This document shows positions 14,101-25,654 of a stretch of DNA of 64,000 nt, in pieces. Below the pieces are notes generated by a model. The model ran no database searches, was not told the origin of the DNA, and saw nothing but the letters and a program-made list of their open reading frames with translations. The position numbers were made by a program, and so were the translations under genes. Location of the stretch: NCBI GenBank assembly GCA_018873245.2, contig JAEMBT020000005.1, positions 11,896,001 to 11,960,000 on the forward strand. Direction: 5' to 3'. Within the stretch, counting starts at the first letter, position 1, and the number at the start of each line of letters is the position of its first letter. The stretch is from Archegozetes longisetosus. Lineage: Eukaryota > Arthropoda > Arachnida > Sarcoptiformes > Trhypochthoniidae.

Positions 14101-17100
14101 GTATTTCATGATGGAGTTTAATGTATTTTGAGTACCGAATTTTGTTTTATTGGCACAGATGTCAGGGATTTGTAAGTAGTGATCACCGACCAATTCTGAT
14201 ATATTTCAGTACTGGTAAACCTCGTTTCTGCTTATGATTTATAGCTTATGAATAATTTCATATATGACTAAAATCACCTCAACTTCGGGTTCATCAAAAT
14301 AACAATCGTTTTTTGTAAACTTGTCAACGGCCAAATTATATGGTCTTAAATAATAAGTTGTCGGAGGCTTAGAAAATCCTTTTCTAAGATAGTTAAATGT
14401 TGCCATATTTGGCGAATCTTCGAATAGTAGTGTTTGATAGCCTCTGATTTTATATTCCTTTGGAAATAAAAATTAATTTTACATTCTCTACGGTTATCAG
14501 ATCTTCTAGAACTCGAGACCGGATCAAAGGCTAAAAAATTCTAGTTTTTATTGAGAATCTGAAGATTTTTTGAAAAATTAAAGATATTACATAATATTTC
14601 ATTCAATTACTCATTGAATTCGATTTGACAATGTGAACAAGTATTTTCAGGTAGATATTCTCAAATTGTCTCTTCTTCAAGACCTTAAGAATGTAAGTGT
14701 AATTCCTTATCAGATATACTTTGTCTTATAAATGAAAGTTTGATGGATATTCGAAAAATAGTTATTTGAATTGAAGTAAGGTCTTAGGAACTGGAGAAAT
14801 ATCCTAAGGTTTCGACATAGCACTAAAGACAATACCGAAAACTAAGCACTCCGGTCTAAATTAGGAGATCTGGTAACCGATCCGCTTTCATCTTGAAGGC
14901 ATACCTTTCAAATGAACGGGAAATAATCAAAGTATCTATCAGTCATGTTTTCGCTCCAAATTTCTTCAACAAAATGACCAGTCAGTAATGGAGTTAAGTT
15001 TACAAATGTATTATCAGCCACTTTGTTATAGCCACGCATTGTATAAAAATTATGTTTTCTGAGCAGTTGACCAGTCCTTGGGAAATGACGATCGAAATTA
15101 ATTCTCGATACTGAGTCCACACCAATTAACAGGATATTTGGCATATCTTTGTTTGAAAATGTTTTTCTTTCTCTCTCAGGTATTAATGCAATTACTCTTT
15201 CATGCACTATATGGGCTGAAAGAATATTTTATTTTCATCTAATTCTATGTTTTTATTAAGAAAACAAATGTATTTCTAGAAAATGCACTATCAAATAATC
15301 TATTTTTATTAGATGGACTATTCTTATAGTAACAAAGCTTATATTTGAATATTTAAACTATTAGAAAAACCAAAATATTTATAAATTGTACAGATTTTAC
15401 AAGAAATTTTCTTATTAGATAGATGAATATTTGTTATTATTTCCTGTTATCTTGATTACCTAATTTCTTATTTGAGAAAGAACTGCTTCAAAAAAAATTC
15501 TGGTGAGTCTCTTGAAAGTTCGTAATAGATTAAAGGCGTTCAGCTATTTATTTTGTGAATCTTATTACATAAAGAATTCAACATTCTGTAAAAATTCAAT
15601 TCGTTGAGAGCAATAACTTTCGAACGTTTAACATGGGAGAATATTCTCAGAAAACTAACGTTTAAAATTTTTTACGATATTTTAGTACTTTGAGAGTTCT
15701 TATGTATATCGCACTTGGATTTTAAGTCTTATTACTAATTATTAGTTAGGTATATTTAAGAACATATTGTAAGATAGAGCCCGCTCTAAATATTTCTTCA
15801 TTATTTATTCGATTCAATGAATGAATTAAAAACTACTTAAATATTTTAAATATATGTTTAGATCAAGCAAGATTATCAAAATTGTCAATTAGTCCATATA
15901 GGCCAATAACTGTTGAAAATAATATCCTTAAACTTTTCGAAAAGCTTATATTCAATAATTTGAATTCTTATGTAACAAGTAAATTTCTTATCCCTGATAC
16001 TCAATATAGTTTTCGAACAGGTCTAAATATTAGGTCAAACCATAAGTAATTACAAACTTTTTCATAATAAAACATGAAAAAGTTTGCAATTACTTATGGT
16101 TTGACCTAATACATCTATTCAATTAATAAACTTAATATCTGATATTTCTATGGGTCAGAATTATCCGAATGTTCTTTGCATTGACTTAGTATTCCTTGAC
16201 TACAGCAATGCTTTCGATAATGTATCCCACGGTCTATTACTAGAAAAGCTATACTCAATAGTAATAGTAGGCCAACGTTTAACTATTATTGCTAACCTTT
16301 TATATGGGAGAAACTTTTATGTTGTTTTCAAATCTGCTATATCTGTTTTGGTAGCAACACATTCAGAGGTTCCACAGGGTAGGGTCTGTTCTGCCCTTTT
16401 TTTCAATTTATATGTTGGAGATCTCCCTCCCATCATACCATTTGCCAAACTCTTTCAATATGCTGACGATTGTGTACTTAAAAATATTATTTATACAGAA
16501 GACCAGAGGCTATTACAAATTGATTTGAATAATATTCAAGTTTGGAGTACACATAACAGTCTTAAGCTTAATGTTCAAGAATCTGTTCAAATAGGAGTTA
16601 CACTCAGAAAAAATATTGGTATTGGAAATCATGTTATTAACAATGAGTCCATCCCAAAAAAGAGCTCTCATAACATTTAGATATTATTATCGATGAAAAT
16701 TTAAGTCTTAATGAACAGGCAGATAGAGTATTCAATTCTTGTATGAAAAATGGAATTTTCTGAGAATATAGTGTAAATCTGCAAATTATATTGTTCTTCT
16801 AAAGCTTTATAAAACATATATTACCTCTTTTGGAATATGCGAACATAAGCTGGGTTCCGAATAGTACACAGGTCGATAAGATTGAATCATTTCAGAGACT
16901 TGTAACTAAATATATTTGTTTCAAAAATAGTTTATTTAATATGAATTACCAACAAGGACTAGAATACCTTAATCCAGAACCATTCCAATTAAAAAGAGAA
17001 ATTAAAGGTCTTATTATTGTATTTAAATGTATACATAATTTTAGAGATGTTTCTGATTTATGGAAAGAGAATTTCATTGTAAAAAACACCATAAATTGTA

Positions 17101-18226
17101 TTAAATTAGAATTGAAGAAAACTAGGTTGAAATTCTGTGATAAATTTTTTTGTCTATTTTATTAATCACTTTAATTCATTACCTATTTCTATCCGAAACG
17201 AAAGCAAACTCTCATTTTTTATTCAAAATTTAAAAGAATTCAAGAAAAAATGTATCTAAATAATGTTCTTAATCTACATGTTACGATTAAATAAATAAAT
17301 AAGATCTAAAATTTGATTTAGATTCTTGAACGCAAAAAATTGCTATGATTTTTCAATAAATGCTAAATCGGTAATACAGTTCATACCTTTATCTGTCCCA
17401 CAACTGATTTTCACAGCAACTTCTCCAGGAAAATAATTGACAGCATTATTGAATTCAGCTAATGTTGAATAAGAAATTTCCTTATCATTTGTAGTCGAAC
17501 GGCTGATACAGCTTGAATAGCATTTCAAATTAGATTTATTCTCAATTTTTATTCCAGTAAAATTGTATCGTTTTATTCGTATATCATATTTTGGTTTATA
17601 ATGACACTCAATTTTGTGTCCAGATTTGTTTTTGTACAACGGTAAACTCTGTTCATCAAATATCGGCCAATCAACGATTTGACATCTAGTGGTATCGACT
17701 AAATAAACGTTTTTCGGTGAACTTTGAAGATCTGTTCAATAATAATTAAATTGAGTAAAAACTAAATTTTCTCATTTTAAATCAATTATATAAACATTTT
17801 TATATCGATATAAGCTTTATCAAGATCAGTTTATTTCATAAAAATTTATGCTTAAAATCTCAGAACGATATTTATTTTCTCAGTCTGAATAGACAACAGA
17901 TTATTCTGTAGAGCCTAGCTCGAAAAAATCGAATGACAGACCAAAATTTTTCCTAATATATAGTGAATCAGCTCAATCTTTCAATTCACTAATAATGAGA
18001 AATATTTTGCCTGAATATAAAACATAATGAAATAGCAAGTGTTCAAAGAAGCATGAATTTAACTAATATACATCAAAGTTAGAATACTTGTTTGATAATT
18101 CGGATTTATTCCAAGTGGAACTTCATAAAAGATATGTCGATAGAATTTTGAAACATAAATCGTATAAATGAATGATCCAATGGTTGCAAATAAGATTAAA
18201 CTAACATATGTCTTCTTTTCGAACAT
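11162..18226 (-). CDS. DUF229 (alkaline-phosphatase/sulfatase-fold) membrane-anchored protein, two Trp-to-stop changes
   Basis: Six exons on the minus strand, all joining in phase: 18226-18088 (start; type II signal anchor LILFATIGSFIYTIYV), 17731-17387, 15215-14905, 14457-14278, 12424-12049 and 11694-11162. DUF229 landmarks in order: CQIVDWPIFD, LLIGVDSVSRINF (metal and nucleophile region), TPLLTGHF, TIIIFYSDHGLRFG (second metal site), EERLPF, RLTTPFDIHATL, SLFEEIP and CSC. DUF229 proteins adopt the alkaline phosphatase/sulfatase fold; the substrate is unknown. There are two in-frame stops: TGA at 14908-14910, where the family has FPFIW, and TAG at 11600-11602, where it has HWC. No frameshift is seen. 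It may be a young pseudogene, or the stops may be recoded or assembly errors. The intron at 15216-17386 contains a retrotransposon. Confidence 0.85.
13621..13970. mobile_element. Possible MITE in a DUF229 intron
   Basis: Left end GTTACGCCA and the inverse of the right end, ATTACGCTA, resemble each other. Each is followed by a CCCCCTACCCC-type block unlike the surrounding AT-rich DNA. The open frame 13632-13847 spans this block and is not a gene. Boundaries are approximate. Confidence 0.4.
15855..17312 (+). mobile_element. 5'-truncated non-LTR retrotransposon (RT fragment)
   Basis: Opposite in strand to its host gene. The reverse transcriptase is recognisable in pieces: SPYRPITV and LFEKL at the start (about 15865-16020), then 16150-16680 with DYSNAFDNV, EVPQGRVCSALFFNLYV and the catalytic YADD (Q-YADDC). 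The C-terminal part lies at 16830-17165 with EYANISWVPN. Frames are broken at 16680 and 16757. It ends at an ACATGTTACGATT block followed by an (AAAT) repeat tail at about 17285. The fragment at 49106-49627 shares this 3' end. The jockey/CR1 clade is likely. A palindromic insertion sits at 16030-16109. Confidence 0.85.
16030..16109. mobile_element. 80-bp palindromic mini-element with TA duplication
   Basis: Two 36-bp arms starting TTAGGTCAAACC (one mismatch) flank an 8-bp loop, AATAAAAC. TA duplicates lie at 16028-16029 and 16110-16111. Removing the element plus one TA restores an uninterrupted RT frame (TGLN then TSIQ), so insertion can be inferred directly. TA targeting suggests mobilisation by a Tc1/mariner transposase. 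Confidence 0.85.
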
Positions 18227-19460
18227 TTCGAAAAATTTACCATTTGAAAAGGCTTCTGTTCTACCCTAATTCTTGAAATAAAAAATATAAGACGGTAATT
18301 TTGTATAAATATTTTATACTATGAAAAATTCAAAATTTTACACAAAAATGATATTTCTAAATTTTTACAGACGCTGTCCATGCTTCAGTAAACGACTCTG
18401 ACTTGATGTAAAAATGTGATAAATAGTTTAATTAAACGTCAAATAAAAAGAATATTTTTATCAGTCACTGTGGTTTATAAGGTTAGAACATGAGTTATCC
18501 CAATGCAATAATTTGAGTCATATTGATTATGTGCAATATTGCAATAAAGTTTTATCAACTTATTCTCACTAAGATAATGACTGTTAAACGTGTTAACAAA
18601 ACGTGTAGATATTTCTGTTGGTTTCTGAGTAATATTATTGGTGTCATGATTAGTTCATGAAACTTAATATTTTAAAGATTAGCCTACTCGTTTGTAAATT
18701 TAACGGCTGAAAACAGTTAACAAATTATAAGTTAATTTGTAAATTAATCATGTGATTTCCAAATTATCAGTTTTTCTCTTAGTTTGTAAAATATTGATAA
18801 TTTGATTTTTTGATAATTTTGTACATTTGATTACTTATTCTTACATATAGATGAATTACAACATTTGCTGTTATATTGACATTACTTCTTTTGCATTAGT
18901 ACCTATTATTATTACATTTTTGTTTGCATTCACATATAACTATCTCCTAACCGATAAATTCTACACGTACAGATCCGCTTAGAGTGATGCTTTGATAAAC
19001 TTAGAATTTCATTTAAACTTAGAAAATTTTCATATTGTCAAGAGACATCCTATTATAATTTGATTTTAGTTTATCTATCTTAGTTCTATTCGATATAAGC
19101 CCTCTCATTTCTTCTATAACAATGGCAATTATGTTTCCTGAGTCTACTGGTCTTATGTCGACTTATGGAATCCGGAAGTGGACTTTATAGCAACTTTTAG
19201 TTTCGGAAGGGTTAGTGATGACTTGACATTTTTGTTTGTTGTGATTGACTTGCGTATGCGATATTTCCATCATTTACCTACTCTTATAGATACATCAACA
19301 ACATAGTATTTGAGTTCCATACCCTTTTCGTCCGAAATTATCCACACAAGTGGCATGTGCAAGCTGCTTGTATGCCATAAATATCTAAAAATTTAAATGC
19401 AAGCTTGGCACTTTCAACTTTTTAATCATAAATAAAAAGTAATAATCTTTAAATTGTATA

Positions 19461-19462
<2 letters not shown>
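18227..19462. other. Upstream flank of the DUF229 gene
   Basis: AT-rich, without recognised genes. It should contain the DUF229 promoter, but no motif is convincing. Confidence 0.4.

Positions 19463-19516
<54 letters not shown>
19463..19516. repeat. (TA)n microsatellite
   Basis: About 54 bp of nearly pure alternating TA. Confidence 0.95.
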
Positions 19517-19518
<2 letters not shown>

Positions 19519-19643
19519 CTTTATTGAGGATCAAAATTTATCGACTATTACTCGTTACTTTCACGTTAATTTTCAGAATTAAAAAAATTTTTAACTAAGC
19601 ACAAGACTTGCGAAGTGTAGAACTTGCAATTATATATAGATAT

Positions 19644-19992
19644 GGAGTGAATCAGGGCTAATGGGTCTAAAGGGGTTCCCGACCTCCCACCCCCAAGTGT
19701 GATATGTCATTGGATTCAGTTCATCGAGCTGAACATTTTGACACCACACTTGATCAATTATCTCAAGTAGTTCACGAGATATCCATCATTATTTTGTTTA
19801 GTACCTCGTAATGGATAAACCTGGATTCTCGAGGGGGTTATGTATCGGTGGCCAAAAGTGGTTAGGTTCGGGTTGGAAGTAGTCAAGTGTAGTATCAAAA
19901 TGTTTAGCTCGACGAACTGAATCCAATGATGTATTACACTTGGAGGTGGGGCGTCGGGAAACCCCTTAGACCCATTAGCCCAGATTTACCCG
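19644..19992. mobile_element. 349-bp inverted-repeat MITE, family GGGCTAATGGG
   Basis: About 105-bp inverted repeats. The left begins near GGAGTGAATCAGGGCTAATG and the right ends in the inverse GCTAATGGG motif. Both contain CCAAGTGTGATA-type and GAGCTGAACATTTTGA blocks. It is non-coding. A second copy of the family lies at 33803-34325. Confidence 0.8.
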
Positions 19993-19999
19993 TATTTAT

Positions 20000-20260
20000 C
20001 TTATATTTAGAGTAAACATGTGAAAGGATTTCAAGTGCTGACTTATTAGGGATTAAAATAGCGAGAGGTTAAAACTTTTAAAGTCGCTAGAAGTCTGACT
20101 CTTTCTGATCAATAACCTGTTTTATTGTATTTTTTACTCTTTATATACAAAATTTAATCAAATGCAACTTCAGTTTTTTCTAGAAAGCAAACGGGCAACT
20201 CCAAATAAAGATATACTTTTAAAGTCAAATACTCAATAACTTTACATATATTTCACGAAC
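20000..20260. repeat. Interspersed repeat, copy 1
   Basis: The block from TTTAGAGTAAACA through TTTCTGATCAATAAC and TTTACATATAT recurs diverged at about 24725-24975. Both copies are next to other transposons. No coding capacity, so probably a transposon or LTR remnant. Confidence 0.55.
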
Positions 20261-21256
20261 AAATAATTTTTCTTTTGGTCGAATTAATCAATATTAAATC
20301 ATTGAAAAAGTTAAACGTTTGTATACCGAAGATTATTAATGTAAATCTAATAATGGTCATAAAAATGACTTTCTATTATATAAAACTTTGATAATTTATT
20401 GTGAATGTTTGTAGTACGCGCTCAAATTTATTTAATCAAAATATTATTCCTTTATGAATAAGAAACGCCTTTAAAAAATCAGACATATCATTAATGATCT
20501 TATCCTTCACATGTTTTCTTAATCTATTGATATTTGTGTCAAAGATATGCAAGACCGCGATACTCTAAGAATTTTACTTAGTCTTACATAATTGAGTTTA
20601 AAGCAAGATTTGATCACGTTATAAATCTAGAATTCTAGTAAGTTAACAATATAAACAAGAATATCTATGAAAAAGTCACATTAAATGACATGGTGATTCA
20701 ATATTTAATATCTCATATCATTAAAGACAGAGTTCTATAAGAAGTTTGATTTGAAGTACGTTATTAACTATCGGAAAGAATATTTGAGTTTTGCTTATAC
20801 GTTTAGTATTTAAAATTCATTTTACAACAAAGCAAAAAATTTAATATACGATATAATGTTACCGTTATAATTTGACTCAGATATCTATTGAAAATATTTG
20901 CTCTAAATTAACGTATTCCAATAAATAATTGTGCTATTCAATGAAGAAAATTATAATCACTTAACAAGTTTCTAAAAAGCTTCTTTGTACATGCACTAAT
21001 TATTTCGATGAAAAAAATAAACTCATGGGGCTTTAGGAACACAATATGTCGTTAAATTTGGCCTAAATATGGACCTTCCTGCAACTGTTGATGTTTCCAA
21101 CCACTCATTTCAAACTTCACGGCGATATACTACTGCGTGAAAGAACATAATAGATTATTTTTCTGTACAAAGATAAAGGTAAGATAACATTTTAATACAA
21201 TATTGGTTGTTGCTTTAAGTACCATATGCTTTTGTTTTAACTCCCATTATGTGAAG
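20261..21256. other. AT-rich gap
   Basis: No gene or repeat recognised. Confidence 0.4.
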
Positions 21257-21902
21257 TAGAGGCGTAAAAAGACTTTCAAATTTCGAGTCCCGTCCCAGAA
21301 ATTGCTAATCATAGCTTCGGTATAGTAAAAGTTAATTTATTAGTATAAATAATAAAATAATGCAAAAGATTAGTATAAACAAATAGTAATATAGATTAAG
21401 CAGATAATTAAATAAGTTTGATCTCATAAATAATATTATGTTAACTTTCTCTGGATTTAATCCTGATATACAGTCAGACAGAACTGAACTTGCATGATTG
21501 AAATTTCGTTCACTAAAAAGATTGGTTGCTGGAATATCAACTAATGAATTTTCATTGTTGTCATTCATTTTACAGATATAATTATTAATATTTATTCTCA
21601 CAACAATATACATATATTTAAGTGCACGCTTATTTATATAAATGCATTTTAGCATTATAAACAAATACGTATGTCTAATGTTTTAAACTTAACTATTAGA
21701 AGTAGAGTTTCTCCAATGAATCATGTTCAAAAAATTTAACATAAAATACAAATGTTTATATTTTATAGGATTTTACCATATAAATTTCTAAACCCCATCC
21801 CAGTTCGACATATTATCATAAAATACCGTCCCGTCCAATCCCGTATGATTTAATTGAATGCAGATCACGCCCTATCCCGTTGGGTTCCTATTGATATCTC
21901 TG
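21257..21902 (-). mobile_element. hAT derivative keeping only the dimerisation domain
   Basis: The minus-strand frame at about 21541-21400 reads DIPATNLFSERNF..L..CISGLNPEKVNIILFMRSN. This is the hAT C-terminal dimerisation domain with its SER motif, and the closest match in the window is the hAT at 54250-57999. Clusters of CCCGTCCC/CCCATCCC occur near both ends, like the subterminal motifs of hAT elements. The terminal repeats are weak (TAGAGG and CTCTG) and the TSD is unclear, so the limits are approximate. Confidence 0.65.
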
Positions 21903-23449
21903 TTAAGAAAGACAATAGATTAGTTTTATTTGCACTGATGAATGGAAAACAATTTGTAGAAAACTCGGAAAATATTTAAAGGGCAACGCTAAATTATAAC
22001 CTTTCTCTCATTAAATGCGATAATGATTACGACAGTGGGCAAAGTCTATCATTTTAAAGGAATCTTATAATAGTTTATAAAGTGTACTTTTACATAGAAG
22101 TACTCCGACAAATAAAATAATTAGTCACCTTTTGCTTTATATACATTTTTAGTCATTAATAGTTTCAAAGTATTCAATACTTCTAACGCCCACTAAAATA
22201 ACTCATTAATATTTTATTATTTATATTAAGAAGCGATTAAATACACGAATGGAATATGTGAAACAGTTAGATCTAATAAAGATTGTGATAAGTTAATAGT
22301 TAAAGGATATAAAATAGTCTGATTAAATCTGATTGTTTGAATTTCAAACAAATTGTAATATTTTATGTCTCACTTTTGTTAATTAGTTATACACACACAC
22401 AATTTGTTATATAAAAACAAATTAATTTAAGGTTTTATACGCATCGACTGACAATATCCTCCTAATGCTGGCCCTTATATATAAAAAACTGGTTGACTAG
22501 ACAATTTTGACCTCGAGTCAACCCATTACTAGTTTAGAGATGAACTAAGTTCATCTCACAATAAGCACTTGTAGATATTAAACTGTCGAAAATTTTAATT
22601 ATTTTTGATTGACTTGTATTACAATCGATATTTTGTTATTCGATTATATGGTTTAGATTTTGTGTCTTCGATATAATATTTTCGACTTTATGCCTATTTC
22701 GGATTTATGTTTTTAGATTAATTTTTTTAGTTGTTTTAGGTTTATATGTTGTGGTTTTAGATGTATAGAGTAGAACCCTCTCAGACATTGTCTAAACTTG
22801 AAATTATGAAATTCGTGGCCAGACTAGACGTGGATTCGATAAGTTTGTGCTCAGGATAACAGTTAGGAAATATGGGATTAGGGGTCAATATAATGATTAG
22901 AGTATTTTTGTTTACAAATGGAAATATATTTTACAAGTAATTTTTCTTTGTTTAAATTTTAGTTTTGTTTAATTTATTTTAGTTGAATTGAATTTAGTTG
23001 TGCTGATGCGTCTCATTATCAAGAATAATATTGTTATGATGATTGGATACAACTTTTTGAAATATAAAAAGATACGTTTAATAGTGAGATTAAGCTTTGA
23101 GCTGTTTATCATAAAACTGGTAAAATTTATTCCAGTCTGCTAAAAGCTCGGAAATTAAATTCAAAAGACAATCCATTTTTCCATAAGTGTTAACAGTGAT
23201 TATTTAATTCAATGAGTACTGGTCTTCTGTAAATTTGTTTTAGAAATCAACTTACAATAGAACATTTCCCTCCTCAACTGACAAGTGAGCATGTTCTCTA
23301 TTATTGTTACAATAGGATCTTGCTTTTGCGTTTGTAATAATAAATTAGAGTGAATTTTAATCTACTTTTCTGTTTTCTTATATAATAGAATTATCGCCAT
23401 TTTTATGAACTTTCAAACTTAATCATTCCATCGAATCACTTAATGTAAT
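21903..23449. other. AT-rich gap
   Basis: No gene or repeat recognised. Confidence 0.4.
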
Positions 23450-23451
23450 TA

Positions 23452-23759
23452 CCAGAGTTCGGCAAAATAGTGGAAAAATAGTTGATTAATAAAATTGTGA
23501 AACAAACCCTAATATTAAGCTTTGAATTTTATTATGAAAACTTGATCCAATAATTAGAGCATTGTCAAAGTCAATGAGTTATCGTTTTAAAATATCTTCT
23601 AGTACATGAATTATGTTTCAATACATATATTTATCTTATTGAAATATGAATCATATATTAAAAGTCAATATTTGATAGTAAAATTCAAGGTTTAATATTT
23701 GGGTTTGTTTCACAATTATTTTGATCAACTATTTTTTCAACTATTCTGCCGAACTCTGA
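23452..23759. mobile_element. 308-bp MITE with TA target duplication
   Basis: Inverted repeats of about 75 bp start CAGAGTTCGGCA and include GTGAAACAAACCC. TA lies on each side (23450-23451 and 23760-23761). Non-coding; Tc1/mariner-type targeting. Confidence 0.85.
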
Positions 23760-24975
23760 TAATTATTTATTGATTGAAAGATATTTTCCAATGCAATACG
23801 AATATTCCAGAGATAAGATAGTTTAGATAACCTTTTGATAATTCATCATCGATTTTGAATGCCTATCATTCGTTCAATCTTTATATCAAATCATTTTGAA
23901 TATAACTCTTACAATACGATAATTTCTAAATCCAAAAAGGAGACCAATATTTTCCTATGGACTACTGAGCCCCGTCCGATTTTGGTGAGTGACGTATCAT
24001 TTGAAAGGTCTTCTGACGCAGAATACAAGTCTCTAAAAACTTTTTACCAAATTCAATATTTTTCGAGTTATGAGGGAAAAATCGCCTTATGTTTAAAATA
24101 AATTTTTTCGGGTTTTTGGCCACAAACATATAACATTTGTGTTGCCAGCCTCCTACCACGTGGAGGTAAACCCGAAGGAAGAATAAAACTAAAACCAAAA
24201 CTAAGGACAAACTAAAAAAACTATAAAATAATTAATCTGTGTCAATGCTATCAGGATAGGTAAAACCTTTGAAAAAATCATCATATTGCCTATCTCGTGG
24301 TTTTTGGATTTAGAGACCAGTTACATAGCAGTGTCAAGTGGACTATTGATGTATTCACCTTGTTGAACTGACAAGTGAGTCTATTGGTACCCAACTTCGG
24401 GTTCTAGATCACTTGGTTTGCCAGCCATCACTCTAAGCATGTCTTATACTTTTTGACCTAGTTGCCTTCTTATAACTCTGTAGAGGCTTCCTCCATGGTA
24501 CGGATCTAATTCGGCTTTGCAAGACCTTTCTAAATATATGAATATTAAAAGGATCTCAAGGATCTCGGCTTTAATATGCATAAATTGTTAATTACTGTTC
24601 CGAACCTTTTGGAACTTATAACTCGGAAACAGAATGAGATAGACTATAAGTTATATATATGTAAAGGTAATGGGTTTTGCAAGTCTTGAACTTATTTTGT
24701 ACTTTGCAGTTTACTCTAAGCTCTCTAACTTATTTGGAGTAAACAGGTGAAAAGTTTTAAGTATTAACCTTATAGAGATTGAAGCGACGGATTAAAATAT
24801 TTAGAGTCGCCAGAAGTATTATCTCTTTCTGATCGATAACACTTTTATTTTATTTTCATACCTTATATACGAATAAAAATCTGATTTCAGTTTCAGTTTT
24901 AAAAGAGAGAACACAAGTAGTTAACTCGAAATAAAACAATCTTTTAAAAGAAAAATTCGTTAACTTCACATATAT
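23760..24975. repeat. Composite of interspersed repeats
   Basis: 23760-23940 matches 53190-53345 (shared GATATTTTCCAATGCAATA-type start and GATAATTCATCATC). 23940-24000 resembles the inverse of about 27800-27840. 24725-24975 repeats 20000-20260. A stretch at 24085-24190 contains a palindrome around CCTCCTACCACGTGGAGG. No intact gene; open frames at 23859-24101 and 23962-24210 overlap one another on opposite strands and show no protein features. Confidence 0.5.
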
Positions 24976-25313
24976 ATACACCCTTGGAAATAACTATCTT
25001 TAGTCGATTAAAGTCGAATAACTTTTGACTGGATGATTCGATTTTCAAACTGATTTCAGTAAATTGTAGCCAGATAATGGACATTTTTAAAAATATAATT
25101 TTTTTGAAAAATCATAATGATAGCAAAACAAATGGGCATCAAAATTAATTTTTGATTTTGATGAAAAATATTGAATTTCTTATTTAATTTTTGTTAAAAC
25201 GAACTTAATGAGATTGATTTCAAATTAAATTTATTAAGGATTAAATTGAACACACGAATGTTTGAAAATTTTAGTTATTTACAATATGTACAAGAATAGA
25301 GCCAAAAGTGAAA

Positions 25314-25654
25314 CTAATAGCTGGTGTGACCACCGGCCGCCTCCAAAACCTCTCCCAATCTTCTGGGCGTCGAATTCAATAAATTTATGAAATATTGCCG
25401 CCATGAAACGTCACACATCGTTTGGTGGGCTCTCTCTAAAGCCGCGCACAACTCTTCCTGAGAGTTTATCACCGGGCGCTCACTTCTGACCAATCGTCGA
25501 TACGACAGCATTCATAATAAGTGGGTTCACTTATACCTCGAGAAATGAAATTTTAATAATTGATTCCAATTATTGAATCGATTAAATACTTACCAACTCT
25601 ACGAAGAATATGTGATTTTCTTGTTTTCTTTGCTCTTAATCTAATAAATTGTCT
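25314..25654 (-). pseudogene. Tc1-like transposase remnant, C-terminal end
   Basis: 25511-25314 ends in the classic Tc1 tail: a stretch like INLLNSTPRRLGEVLEA followed by GGHTSY and stop. Upstream 25654-25580 reads FIRLRAKKTRKSHILRRVG, typical of the helix-turn-helix region, followed by a donor-like GTAAGT. The whole catalytic DDE core is absent. The helix-turn-helix part is directly interrupted by the SWIM element. Confidence 0.75.

Noticed and set aside
12480-14270. A missing DUF229 exon between exons 4 and 5
   Set aside because: Exon 4 (…CYFDEPEVE) and exon 5 (IYYEYLYDFV…) join directly in phase and align with the family without a gap.
23962-24210. 82-codon minus-strand ORF
   Set aside because: In a repeat composite, with an equally long frame on the other strand and no signal peptide, motif or splice context.
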